Below, in pieces: positions 31,833-42,353 of a stretch of 64,000 bases of DNA. Source of the stretch: Tubulanus polymorphus (Eukaryota > Nemertea > Palaeonemertea > Tubulaniformes > Tubulanidae); NCBI RefSeq assembly GCF_964204645.1, contig NC_134030.1:15094447-15158446 (forward strand). The letters run 5' to 3'. A model generated the notes under the pieces. That model did not search any database. It was not told the DNA's origin and was given only the letters and a program-made list of their open reading frames with translations. Numbering within the stretch: the first letter of the stretch is position 1; each line of letters opens with the position of its first letter. The translations under genes were made by a program, and so were the position numbers.

Positions 31833-34152
31833 ATAATATGTTCAGCAGCAAAGTTAAGAATATTCCCAGCAGATTTTAAAACAAAACCAATAATTGATGC
31901 AATAATTCCGGGTAAAGCTGCAGCAGATTTTTTAGATAATTCCCATCGATATTTTGCTAATTTCTTCAAACCATCTTTCACTTTATCTTGTATAGAATTA
32001 TTATCATTTGGAGGTTTATCCGGTTTATTGCGTGTAGTAGACGTAGATTTTAATGAATTTGATATTGCTAAACATATTGTTGTGAATACCATAGTTACAG
32101 CTGTTAGAATTGAAAGAATTGTTATACTTTCTAACTTAACCCTTACAACCCCACTACCGTATGCCATATCTATCAGTATCAGCCGGTGCTGCCATCTGCA
32201 TAAAATCAAAGATTGCAACAGCCATGACAAAAACAATTTGGCTGGATGAAACGGTTCAGCAGCTCGTATATGATACTGACAGTGATGCTGGTGACTTGGA
32301 ATTTGGTAGTGACCAAATTGAGAGTGACAACGAATATGACAGCAGCAGTTCAGATGATGTGACTTAGTCAGAAAGTAGGTTTATAGTGCCAGCAATGATT
32401 TTGATGATGAAATCAGTGACAATTTTTTTAGACCCTGTTGATACGGTTGTCATGGCAACGGACACCAATAACAATAATGAAGAACCAGAAACTGTCCATC
32501 TTCAAGGTCACATATATTCAAATAATTTGTGTTATTTGTAAGCTCAATGGTTATCAACACCATGGTATACAATGTATCAGTGTCAAATACATAGGTAACA
32601 ATTTTCTGAGGCCTGAAATTATACCCCAATGAAACCCCTTACATCCGGCCTTCCGACATATCGGTGAAGTTGGTAAATGAGTGGAAAAATAAATTTTTCT
32701 AGTTGTTCTATTGCTTTGAAATTTTTACTACATAAAGTAAGGAAATATGGCATACAATTTCAGTTGGAATTGAATAGATCAGTGCATTTTTCTGGGAGAC
32801 AGAGCAGTTACCCGAAACTTTTTCGTGAATTTTTTTCATGGCAGCTATCTTGGAGTATGTGACCTTGACCTCAAGTTCACTAATATCCAAATTATTTATG
32901 TCTAAATTGTTGGCCCAAAAGTTATCAACAACATGCTATATAAATTTTCTGTGTCAGATACCTTGGTAACTATCCTATAAAGTTTCAAATATAACCCTAT
33001 AAACCCCTAAATTCCCTCCGGTACAGCAGTGGAGACACTATGTGGTATTGAAAGGGTTAAATAATAATTTTATTCTATCTTTTAATGATATTTCAGAATT
33101 TGGTTTTATCAACAAATCTTTAAAAATAACTTTTAATCTACTAATATTATAATCATATGATTTAAATGATAATTTAATTTCTTTTTCTGTAATTCTATGT
33201 TATATTTTAAATCATTTTTTCCTTTTTCTATATATGCATTTCTTTTTTTAAATTCAATTTCTTCAATAACTTTATTATCTCTATCTAACTTTAATTGTTC
33301 TATTTCTTTAATTTTATCAGTTCTATCTTTTTCTAAAGTTTGTAATTTTAAAATCTCTTATACTTTTAGCATGTGCAATTTTATCAGATGCAAGTCTTAT
33401 ACTAATAATTTCTCTAATTGCTTTATCAGAAAATACACTTAAATCTTCTAATTCTTGATCTGTTGCATATAGTATCCCATTTGGTAAAAGTTTTCAATTG
33501 GAATTTTATTCTATTTAAGTTTATTAGTTTTGGAAGTTATATTCTGTTCAGAGGTTGTTTCTGTTTCTAAATTATTATTGATTGTTTCAAATAAGTCATT
33601 AATTCTTTGTTTAAATACTCTTTTATTTTGATTTATTTCTTCTTGTGTAACATTTTCTATTTCATCACTATTACTTATTCTTTTAATTCTAGATGGTTCT
33701 AAATTACTCAGTTAAATTACTCGTCTAATATTTTATTTTGATTTTCATAAGAGATATCAATATAATAATCATCTTTCAAATGATAATTATATTCACCATT
33801 ATCTAAAAGTTTTAATTCTCTTACTAAAAGTCTAGCACCTCTATCATTTATATTATATCCAGATTTTTCAAATATAGGTTTGAAATTATAAATATATTCA
33901 TTATATTCTAAATTTTGTTTTACTTAATCTGGATTTTCATTTTCAGAATTTATTCTCGATCTAGTTTTTTATTAACTCGTCTGTTGACGGGGCTTTAGAA
34001 CTACTATCTGCTAAATTAGAATTATATGCTGATCCATCATCATTATCCATATTAGTTTCATTAAAATCAGGTTGTGGTTCATCAGGTATAAATCCTTCAT
34101 TATTATTTCCCATTTCTCCCATTTCATAAGCTTCTCCAACTTCTAGATCCAT
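31833..34152 (-). pseudogene. Polinton minus-strand gene: acidic, coiled-coil and hydrophobic protein
   Basis: Starts at 34152 with an acidic, Gly/Met/Asn-rich leader (MDLEVGEAYEMGEMG...). Blocks in several frames follow: 'NINDRGARLLVRELKLL', then 'DQELEDLSVFSDKAIREI', then a long Lys/Glu/Ile coiled-coil stretch ('IEQLKLDRDNKVIEEIEF'). After the TTAA element the C-terminal part is hydrophobic ('ITILSILTAVTMVFTTICLAI', 'LPGIIASIIGFVLKSAG'). It is cut at 31832 by the hairpin of element beta. The reading frame is continuous across the piggyBac-like insertion. I do not know the function; the layout suggests a virion-associated or membrane-active protein of the element. Confidence 0.5.
32136..33060 (+). 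mobile_element. piggyBac-like non-autonomous element
   Basis: TTAA at both ends (32136-32139, 33057-33060). Termini TTAACCCTTACAACCCCA and, on the other strand, TTAACCCTTTCAATACCA agree at 14 of the first 18 positions or better, in the CCCTT-type form seen in piggyBac elements. It lies inside a Polinton gene. A plus-strand frame (32161-32367) has an acidic Asp/Ser tail ('DTDSDAGDLEFGSDQIESDNEYDSSSSDD') resembling piggyBac transposase N-termini. The DDE core is absent. Two diverged repeats of about 150 bp with 'GTTATCAACA' lie in the right half. Confidence 0.6.
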
Positions 34153-34221
34153 TTATATCATATAAAAATTAAAATTTAAAATATAATATTCCTCAAATTA
34201 CAATTCCTATACAAGTTATAG

Positions 34222-35515
34222 CTAATTTGGTATATCATGTTGAATAATATCAGATTTTATATTTTCTGACGTATCATAATCTTTTATTTTAGAATCATTA
34301 TTTAATTTGATATTTTTAGTTTTAGTTTCTGTTGATTGAATATGTTTTTTAATTTTTTCACCTTCCATTAGTTTTGGAGCGGTAATAATCTTTTTATTTA
34401 TGTCATTTAATTCAAATGAATTATTTATTGTTGCAGTCTTAATTAAATTATTATAACAATTATATTTCCCATCTTTAATATTAAAATCATCAGAAATAAT
34501 AAATAAATTAGGTCCTATACAATAACTTAATCTTACATGAGATTTATCTAAATAATTTTTATACCTGACTATATTTTCTGGAATCGATATATTTTTATTA
34601 TTATGAATGGAATCTTCAAATAAAACTTTAAATTGTTTTTGTGTATCAAATGATGTATTTAAATTTCCAATTATCGGGTATCTTGTTTCAACTTGAGCAC
34701 CTAGGATACATATCAAATAAGTTCTAATTGATTGATTTATTCTTTGTATACCTGATTTTGTAAATCCTTCACTATTTTCTAAAATAAAATAATCCCAACC
34801 ATTATTGTTTTCTTGTTTTAAATTATCATCGAATTTCGGTAATTTTTTTCAAATTTAATGTTTCTAAATCCTTAGTTTCTATTTTACCATAACCTAATTT
34901 ATCATTATAGATATTATAAAAGCTATAAGATGGTATGGGAAGTGTACAATATGCTGCAACATTTTCTGGGCAAGGAACTGATCTTATTGTTCCAATTTTT
35001 GTTCTAAAATCAGAATGATTTATATCTATATCAAATTCATTACAAACTTTATAAAACTTTGATAAATTAATATTATTATCTAATTCTTTAAAATATCTAG
35101 ACCCTGGCAAAGGAGTCTCTAATTCATTTAATATTAATCTTATTTGAAAATAAGTATGGAATCTAAATAAACTTTGAATTAATTCATATTTTGAATTATT
35201 CAAATGATCATTCCAACTAATTCCACATCCTGTTGTTGCACAATAAACAGCAAAATTTAATTGGTTCTGCCAATACTTCATATTAGATTTTAATAATCGT
35301 TGTTTTTCATCTTTCAATTTTTCAAGATTAATTAAATATACATGAAATATATTTTCCATCTTTGCATTAAAATTATTAGTTTCAGTAACATAAATATCTA
35401 AATTAATTAATGAATTTAAAACTTCATTTCTATATGAAATATCTTTATTAAAATCTATTGCAGGAATATTATATTTAATTGATTTATTATATTGAAAAGC
35501 TTTTGGAAACCCCAT
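34222..35515 (-). pseudogene. Polinton minus-strand gene, about 430 codons
   Basis: Open from 35515 to 34826, then from 34716 to 34222 in another frame, with a frame change near 34840. Features seen: 'VYCATTGCGISWNDHLN', 'SLFRFHTYFQIRLILNELETPLPGS', 'AAYCTLPIPSYSF', and later 'YLICILGAQVETRYPIIG'. The C-terminus is Lys-rich. It sits between the coiled-coil gene and a membrane-segment gene. I believe related proteins occur in other AT-rich animal Polintons, but I cannot assign it to a named capsid or minor-capsid family from memory. Not membrane spanning. Confidence 0.55.
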
Positions 35516-35645
35516 TTATATAATAAGAAAATTAATAATTTACTAATTCTTTTAATAATTTATCTTGTTCTTCAACTGTTATATTACCATTTTATTATAT
35601 AATCTAATGTATTTTTTAATCTATTAATTTCTTTTATATTAGATT

Positions 35646-35885
35646 TTATTTTTTCTTAGCTAAAGGTGTTAATGGTGAGAATAATGCTAGAAATGTTATA
35701 ACAGAACTAATTGTAACTGAACCACTGATAATAAAAAAGTATATAGATTTATTTTTTAAATATTTTTTCTTTTTAACTTTTAAATCATTTTCAAATTCTA
35801 ATATTTGTTTTTCCAAATATGTTTTCAGTTTAGTTTTATTTATATCATGAGGAATAATATTAACACCATCAACTTTATCATCCAT
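35646..35885 (-). CDS. Small Polinton protein with membrane segment (79 aa)
   Basis: Complete frame of 79 codons from ATG at 35885. The N-terminal half is charged ('KLKTYLEKQILEFENDLKVKKKKYLKN'), then a hydrophobic segment at about residues 49-70 ('SIYFFIISGSVTISSVITFLALF') and a short Lys tail. The start codon immediately follows the stop of the upstream gene (TAAATG). It is one of the few uninterrupted frames in the block, though its short length makes survival by chance possible. Function unknown. Confidence 0.5.
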   Translation of the reverse strand: MDDKVDGVNIIPHDINKTKLKTYLEKQILEFENDLKVKKKKYLKNKSIYFFIISGSVTISSVITFLALFSPLTPLAKKK

Positions 35886-36320
35886 TTATTTAGAAAAAAA
35901 ATTACTAATTTTATATGCTACAAATATAACGATAACAGTTCCACCTAAAATCCAAATTATTTCATATTGTTGTTGTTCTTTACTTGGGGAATAATAATCT
36001 GATAATTTGGGTTAGTATACATGTAATTTTTCTTTGTTTTTTACTGCGTTATATAATCTCATAGCATCATCGACTGATTGAAAATCTCTATGTGTAATTT
36101 TCTGGTTATATAATTCTTTATTGATGTATTCCATATAGTTTGTCTTTTTTCTCTATATTCTTCTGCTGCATTATTTAATTTCTCTAACGCTAAATTTATG
36201 CCTCTTCTGTTCTGTTAATGATCCATTTTTGTCAATATGTTTAAATAAATATCCACCACCAGTAAATGCTAAAGCGTTAACAATTGTCGATCCTATAATA
36301 GTTATAATTGCAGATGCCAT
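35886..36320 (-). pseudogene. Polinton minus-strand gene with N- and C-terminal hydrophobic segments
   Basis: Starts at 36320 (MASAIITIIGSTIVNALAF, a signal-anchor-like segment). Two frame changes later, downstream sequence gives 'ALEKLNNAAEEYREKRQT', 'QKITHRDFQSVDDAMRLYN' and a C-terminal membrane segment 'IIWILGGTVIVIFVAYKISNFF', ending at 35886. One in-frame TAA follows 'KLHVY'. Original length was about 140 residues. No domain recognised. Confidence 0.5.
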
Positions 36321-36345
36321 TTATTTAGTAAAAAAAATTACGCAT

Positions 36346-36568
36346 TTATATAGGAAGAATATATTTTTGTTTTTCTAAATAATCAATAGTTAAATGAGAT
36401 AAAGTAACTGCTAATGTTAATTATAAAAAATATCATTGATATCAAATTTATCAACATTAATACTTCCCATTTTGAATACTTTTTTAATACCATTGAATAA
36501 TCAACAGTTCCAACTGATAGTAAGGCACCATTATATAATCCAGTTATTATCCACTTATTATCACTCAT
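36346..36568 (-). pseudogene. Small Polinton gene with two hydrophobic segments
   Basis: Begins at 36568 with 'MSDNKWIITGLYNGALLSVGTVDYSM'. A frame change after 'KKYSKWEV' leads to 'LTLAVTLSHLTIDYLEKQKYILPI' and a stop at 36346. Length about 74 codons. It may be a small membrane protein. Function unknown. Confidence 0.5.
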
Positions 36569-36571
36569 TTA

Positions 36572-36910
36572 TTAATCAAAAAAATTACTATCTTCAAAAT
36601 ATTTAGTTAACTTAGTTATGATTATTTCAACATTTATTTCATTACTACTTTTATGATTATCATATATTTCAGTTATTATTCTTTTAATATCATCGATAAT
36701 TCCATCTTCATTTAATTCATAATATTTTAAAGGTGTTTTGATTAAATCAATTACTTTTTCTATATCATAATTTCCTTTATTAATCATTGATGCATTATTA
36801 AATGATTTACGTTTAATATCAGTAATTAAATCATTTAGTTTATTTCTCATTTCTTTACCATGTTTAAAATCAAACCCAAAACATAGACTCGGTCCAACAG
36901 TAATATTCAT
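36572..36910 (-). CDS. Polinton small gene, 112 aa, unrecognised
   Basis: Uninterrupted frame from ATG 36910 to 36572, three bases from the next gene's start, as in a compact viral-type gene cluster. 'MNITVGPSLCFGFDFKHGKEMRNKLNDLI' is followed by alternating charged helices (I/K/D/E/N-rich). No hydrophobic segment or known motif. An intact frame in a decayed block may be chance. Confidence 0.5.
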   Translation of the reverse strand: MNITVGPSLCFGFDFKHGKEMRNKLNDLITDIKRKSFNNASMINKGNYDIEKVIDLIKTPLKYYELNEDGIIDDIKRIITEIYDNHKSSNEINVEIIITKLTKYFEDSNFFD

Positions 36911-36927
36911 ATTTATATAGTGAAAAA

Positions 36928-37431
36928 TTACTCTTTACATCTTATAACTAATTCATAAATTACAGGGAAATTATTTAAATCAATTAAGTATCCATTGTGA
37001 TTTCTAATTTCTATTCTAAAATTATCAAATTGAGGAATGCATGGTTAGAAATCACACTCAGCTAAATTATAATTTATTTGAGTTCCAAATTCTTTAACAT
37101 TCTTCAATGGTAAAATATTCAATAAACCAGAATTACAAATTGTATCTTTAGTTGCTTCAAATGTTTTTGTAGGATCAATTAAATTGCAATCAATATAAAA
37201 GTGTGTAAAGGGTATTAAGTTTGGTGTAGCATCAGCATTACGTATCCTTATATCTGGGTTAATTCCTAAAATTTTAGCTAAAGGTTTTTTAACTAGAAAT
37301 TGATGTTGATCTTCATTGCCTAATTTCATTCTTACTTTATCAGAGCTATCACTTTTAATAAGTCTTAATCCAAATCCAGCAGATCCACCCATTTGCACAT
37401 AGTTTTTTGATAACCAACATAAACAATTCAC
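36928..37431 (-). pseudogene. Polinton capsid-type gene, C-terminal part
   Basis: Frame open from 37431 with 'GGSAGFGLRLIKSDSSDKVRMKLG', 'FLVKKPLAKILGINPDIRIRNAD', 'FTHFYIDCNLIDPTKTF', 'INYNLAECDF', then one in-frame TAA and on to 'PCIPQFDNFRIEIRNHNG' and 'LNNFPVIYELVIRC', ending at 36928. The beta-strand-rich, Asn/Ile-rich ending (...FRIEIRN...GYLIDLNNFP...ELVIR) looks like a jelly-roll C-terminus. A role as a capsid or minor-capsid protein is inference. The N-terminus is lost at 37431. Confidence 0.5.
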
Positions 37432-39040
37432 TCAACAATGTAGGAAAATAGGTGAAACTAAAATTACAGCCTATTGCATTTTTCACATCTCAAGCTAAAA
37501 GAAGTTTTCTCTATCAAGTGAAATTTCTGATTTCAAAATTACGTGAACATCTCAACACTGCACTTTTATACGCTAATCGTATGATCTTTTATAATAAGTT
37601 GGTAATTTCATTTCAACCAAACTGTATAACTATGAAATAAGATTTTTATTAGGGTATCACTTCTAGCAGGCGACTAAAGGATTCAATATTCATTAACGAA
37701 CAAGCAGAGAACAGCCTGACAAAGTGAACATCACATGGATTACTTAACAAGAGCCCCAAGGGGCACTATGGCCAGCCTGTCAGCTTTTCACAAATATGGC
37801 AAATGATGCATTCTGTGGGTTATATTTGTCAAAATTCACTGGGCCCAGCTCAGAGTCAATACCCGTTATGATTAACACAATACAATTGTGTTTTCATAAG
37901 TAGCACAGACAGCGACTGGAGCTTGAAATTGAATTGGATTTGATGTTTTTATTTGTTCAATAAAGTAAAATTGAATTGGATTTGATATATTTTTGCGGAA
38001 TAAACTTTGATTGAATTTGTAGTTTGAGCACATGGCTAATTAGCATATCAAGGTCATCTATCCGATTTAAGAAAAAGCTATTTTTCCCGGACTGCACAAT
38101 GGTCAATGATATCTTCCATAGTGCTAATGAAAATATTCCTCCCAAAAACCAAATCAACTAAAGCTCTCGAAATACAATTTTAGATCTTAAAATAAAACCC
38201 GGAAGTAAAACGGTAGACGATACCGCGGGTTCACGTGAACACCTGCTGATTTCTGCGGCTATGCCAATCATAGAGGAGCCTTAGCTTTCTGATTGGCTGT
38301 TCAAAACCAATATTTTTGCGAACAGATATTCGCGAAAAAGCACATATAAATCTTAACGAGGCCCTCTTTCAAAATTCAGCTACGTAGAGTTTGGAGGATG
38401 GATAATGCTGTAATGAATGATTTGTATGAATATATGCTCAGTTGCACAGACAAAGAGCCTTTGCTCTGGAAACCATGTCATTCGCTCCACTTGTAATAGG
38501 CTCAGCCTAAGTCCAGTTGGTCATTGAAAGTAAAACGCATTTCTCTGTTTCGAAGATCTTTCGATTACTGACTGTAAATAGCTTTGTGACGGACTTTTGT
38601 GATACAATGATAGTAACGTGCAACATCAGACATCAGAGCAGTGTTCAGGCAATAACACAACACAAATACAGTTACCCTTGTCAACCAAAAGAAAAAAAAT
38701 TATCATCATCCAAAATAAGTGTTGAGGTGTTACTGAGATTATATATTTGTCCACATAAAAATTTAACCAATTCATCTTCATGTTTCAGTTATACTAACAA
38801 ACAAAAAATATAAACCTATGAAAATGAAAATTGCAGATTAAACCTTTTGTATGGTCGAAATAGTTTGTTGCGAACAAAGTATAGATAACGCACTGTACTG
38901 TAAGTAGATATATATGACTAATTAACCTTAGACATTTTCTCTGAGAAGTGTACCGTATTCGAATACTTCTAGTACGAAATGAAACTAAAATTGATTTATG
39001 CTGATTGGAACTAGATGCCTAGAAAAAAAAGAATTGTGAA
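37432..39040. other. Unassigned region with a promoter-like patch
   Basis: No gene supported. The words TTGAATTGGATTTGAT are repeated (37928-37990). Around 38262-38360 are CCAATCA, TGATTGGCTG, AACCAAT and, about 40 bp downstream, CATATAAAT, an arrangement like a CCAAT/TATA promoter. It precedes a 31-codon frame (38398-38493, MDNAVMNDLYEYML...) that I do not recognise. Confidence 0.35.
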
Positions 39041-39109
39041 TCATACTAAACCGGCGATAACTTTTTGATTGTACGGTAGTATCTTATATCCAAATTCCTT
39101 TAATTTTCT

Positions 39110-39290
39110 ATCATCTTCATCTGACCACTAATTCGAGACAAAGAAGCAACCTATATTACCTTCGGCTGACAAAAAGTTACCGTAATGCATTGTATCCACT
39201 GAAACAGCAGCAATGTTCACGAACAGTACGGCCATCTCGTCACAGGTGTAGTTGAATACGATCTTCTCGTGAGGTCCACGTTCCAGTCAC
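39110..39290 (-). other. Possible exon remnant, unrecognised
   Basis: On the minus strand a stretch from about 39285 to 39185 is open with natural-looking composition ('HEKIVFNYTCDEMAVLFVN', 'VSVDTMHYG'). It then reaches a donor-like G|GTAACT, or continues in frame to a stop near 39130. There is no repeat family match that I can see. I cannot name the protein. Confidence 0.25.
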
Positions 39291-39755
39291 AATCAATAGT
39301 TTAACAGCTTCATCTGTACTGGTGTGAGTCACGAGGACTTAAATTCGGGTCCTCCCCATCTGTAACCGGCTGGTTGTTGTATCGGCAGGCTGGCTGGGGA
39401 ACTAGCATTTAGACCAGCGGTACAGGATTCCATCCATCGCGAACAACAAGGCAGTTAAACCTTATTATATGTACAATCTTTATTGCATCCCGGAATGAGA
39501 ATGATTATCATAACTTTTCATATTTCATAGTCTTTATATACAGAATCATGAGTATAATGTGAGAACTAGGTGTCAGACAAGTTGTAGACATCAGGACTCA
39601 CAAACTAACACCTACTGACATATTTGAGAGACATTAATTAATTATTGATGAGCACTGACAAAGAGCTAATTACTATGAAAACATATTGAGTAATGTCACA
39701 TGTTGATTACGATTAGGCTAAAGCACATATTGATACTATATTCATTAGTTATTTA

Positions 39756-39756
<1 letters not shown>

Positions 39757-39823
<67 letters not shown>
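39757..39823. repeat. (ATT)n microsatellite
   Basis: About 22 uninterrupted ATT units. The poly-Ile frame on the minus strand is a by-product. Confidence 0.95.
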
Positions 39824-39824
<1 letters not shown>

Positions 39825-40280
39825 GCATTTCATATAGTAAGAGATATGAAATATTATGAACCATTCGATATGAAATTGTTGATATATATGATTATGAAAT
39901 ATGTGACTTGTATAAGGGTGACACAACCAACCTATTACAGCCGTGTGACTGCATCTAGGGTTCATGTACCATATTGGGTAATGTCTATATCAACTTTGCT
40001 TGAGAAGATATCACATGGCCTAGCTCAATCAGTTTTCATAGTTCATACCTGATTTTGGTCTAGGACAAAATGAAATGGCAGTTGAACTTACTCATCGAAT
40101 CTCAATCAATTTTACTCTGTATTGAAGATAGCCAAAAGTCTTCACTGAATGGGGCGGAATAGAAAAAAGTGACTCCATAATTCGAATGTTTAACATGTAT
40201 TTCCATGCCTACATAGAATGATTTTTGCCGATTTTGATTTGAAAAAAACTTCATTTAGTAGGCATTTTATGACTTGCAGG

Positions 40281-40512
40281 ACGCTCCCCCAAAGCCTATT
40301 GGTATTATGTTGTTATAATATGTTATACTAGGTGTGTTATATAGAAATATTCACTTGAATTTGACTTGGGAAATTTTTCTTTCTTGTTAATTCACCATAG
40401 GAGGCTCTCCCAAAGCCTATTGATATCATGTTATTATAATGTGTTATACTAGGTGCGTTATATAGAAATATTCACTTGAATTCGAGGTGCACCTTTACTA
40501 TACCTAGCACAC
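40281..40512. repeat. 121-bp tandem duplication and dispersed-repeat end
   Basis: Two units starting (A/G)GGCTC(C/T)CCCAAAGCCTATTG and containing GTTATACTAGGTG(T/C)GTTATATAG lie about 121 bp apart. They are followed by CTTTACTATACCTAGCACAC (40493-40512). The reverse complement of this 20-mer is at 55613-55632, and GACTTGGGAAATTTTTCTTTCTTG is shared with 55645-55668. Confidence 0.75.
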
Positions 40513-40747
40513 CAAGTTTATATTGCTTACTATACTACATCTTTCATGTCTGTTGGAACTACTTTTTCTGGATGCATGAAACTTGCATGTTGCTTGATAG
40601 ATGGCGCATGCATAGTTAAGTAGCGGACCAAGAAATACTCGCGAATTCCGATCACGAACTCCTGTTAGACCATCAATGGCGGAGCATGTGAGATAACTTG
40701 TTTTTCTACGGGATCGATGAAGCAGTAGGCGAAGACGCGGAGAAAAG

Positions 40748-41101
40748 GTGAAGGAGTTCTGCAAGAACGATCTTAGACTAGAGGTCGAAGTAGTCCAGTC
40801 TATCGACTTTGCGAGAGTTCACCGGCTCGGGCGTCCGAGAAGTGATCAGAAAAAACCTCGCGGTATCGTAGCGAAATTTGAACATTTCAAAGACCGAGAA
40901 CTTGTTCGATCCGTGGCGAAAAACTTAACCGGAAAATCGAAGGGATTGAGCGAACAAGTGCCGAAAGAGTGGGCCGATCGTCGGCGCGAGAAACTACCCG
41001 AACTCAGGGCTGCGAAGGCCAGCGGGAAAAATGCGTACTTCGTTAAGGATAAGCTCGTTATCCGCGATCGTCGGGACCGCGCTCCCATGGACAGCAATTA
41101 G
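40748..41101 (+). pseudogene. LINE copy 1 ORF1, C-terminal part
   Basis: 117 codons with 'ARVHRLGRPRSDQKKPRGIVAKFEHFKDRELVRS', then 'GLSEQVPKEWADRRREKLPELRAAK' and 'AYFVKDKLVIRDRR'. This matches the L1 ORF1p RRM and C-terminal domain (Transposase_22 type): RLG...RPI-x-AKF...R..V and S-x-Q-x-P-x-E...RR. In L1 this protein binds element RNA. The N-terminal coiled coil is missing. Confidence 0.75.
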
Positions 41102-41171
41102 GATGCGGCGGAGGGAACTATACGCATCGAATGTCTCGAACGAATAGTGTTGCTCTGGAAAGGTCGGTGCT

Positions 41172-42326
41172 ATGCTCTGGACTCTCTATGTAGATAGTTT
41201 TACTCTTTTCTGTGATTATCCTGATGTAAATAGTGAGATTAATGATCGTGATGTAAATAATGACTCAGATGTAAATAGTGAAAATAATGATTATGATGTA
41301 ATTGATAATTTAATTGAAGATGTCTCCCCTCTTAAAAACGGTGAAGGTATCCAATTAGACACTTATTATGCTAGTATTAGTGAAGAAAACAAATTAGACG
41401 TCGATAATAATCAACCAATCAAAAGTATCAACTTTGCGAGTCTCAATATATGTGGTATTAATAGTAAACTCGGTGTCCCGGAATTTGAAGATTTTATTCG
41501 GAGCTATGATCTCATTTGTTTATCTGAAACCCACCTCGACGATGTAGATGGGAATCTAAGTCATGATTTGCCTGATTCATATGTATCACATTTTAAAAAC
41601 AGGGAGAAAATTTCGAACAGGAAATCGGGTGGAATCGGTATCATTTATAGGCGTTGTTTAGATAGTATGATAGATCCAATACTTACTGAGTGCCCATTTG
41701 TATCTTGGTACTGTTTAGATAAGGATTTGTTTAAGTTCAATAAAAACATACTTTTAGGAGTGGTTTATATTCCCCCTGAAACAAGTAAATATTATTCGAA
41801 TAGAGCAATTAGTGAAATAGAGTTGGAATTATTACAGCTAAAGATTGAAAACGATTTTAACGTGCTAATTACGGGTGTCTTTAATGCTCACATCTCATGT
41901 GTACCAGACTTTCTAGAACCTGATAACCAGACAATAGAGGACGATTTACACCCTGCTATTGACTCACAGCTTTTAATTAACTTAGATATCCCAGCTATTA
42001 GAAACAATCAAGACAAAAGAACTAATAATACCGGCTATCAGCTAATTGATCTTTGTAAGAACCATTCTTTGATTATACTTAATGGCAGATGTGGTGGTGA
42101 CCAGTCTGGTAATTATACTTTTAGGGAAACTAGTGTTATTGATTATTTTGTATGTGATATTGACCTTTTTGAATCTGTTTATGATTTCCAGATTAAGCCA
42201 TTTGAATCTTTACTGTCTGATGGGCACAGTCCACTTAGACAATGTTTACTTAAGAATTCTAAGGTCCCTATTGTTGCTGATAATGAGAACCATGAACAAG
42301 TAAACGAAAAGCCTTCAATTAGGTAG
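41172..42326 (+). pseudogene. LINE copy 1 ORF2, endonuclease domain
   Basis: A 384-codon frame with an acidic Asn/Asp leader, then the EEP endonuclease: 'FASLNICGINSK', 'DLICLSETHLDD' (catalytic Glu), 'SGGIGIIYRR', 'ILLGVVYIPPETS' (Y-x-P-P), 'VLITGVFNAHISC' (usual G-D-F-N now G-V-F-N), 'LIDLCKNHSLIILNGR', and 'LLSDGHSPL' (usual S-D-H). The Asp to Val change in the GDFN motif and SDGH in place of SDH would remove activity. Downstream RT is in other frames. Confidence 0.85.
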
Positions 42327-42353
42327 GACAATGATAGATCGGATCAGTTTTTC

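Larger units (their letters stand above)
28329..31837. mobile_element. Unclassified hairpin-ended element, copy beta
   Basis: Body 28335-31831 (3497 bp), from AGCTGCAAGGCAGCGATAACGG (T3) to the hairpin TAGGGTTTTCTGT-GATGTA-ACAGAAAACCCTA (31801-31832). It lies at the junction between the polymerase C-terminus and the tail of the facing minus-strand gene. Flanks are AAATAT and AATAAT, a poor 6-bp match, so a duplication is not clear. Its last 250 bp are homologous to element alpha. The interior differs and holds its own insertions and duplications. Confidence 0.6.
22327..37431. mobile_element. Polinton/Maverick relic
   Basis: An AT-rich block with a family B, protein-primed-type DNA polymerase on the plus strand (22.9-28.3 kb) and a set of small genes on the minus strand (31.8-37.4 kb) that meet tail to tail. 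This is a common Polinton gene arrangement. Two related insertions (23308-26137, 28335-31831) and a piggyBac-like element (32136-33060) interrupt it. Integrase, packaging ATPase and protease genes are not visible, and terminal repeats of the Polinton itself were not found, so both ends are probably missing. All genes carry stops or frame changes, so the copy is dead. Confidence 0.7.

Noticed and set aside
22327-37431. Active Polinton or integrated virus
   Set aside because: Multiple stops and frame changes, three insertions, missing integrase, ATPase and termini.
39753-39965. Minus-strand ORF ending in a poly-Ile run
   Set aside because: Produced by the (ATT)n microsatellite.
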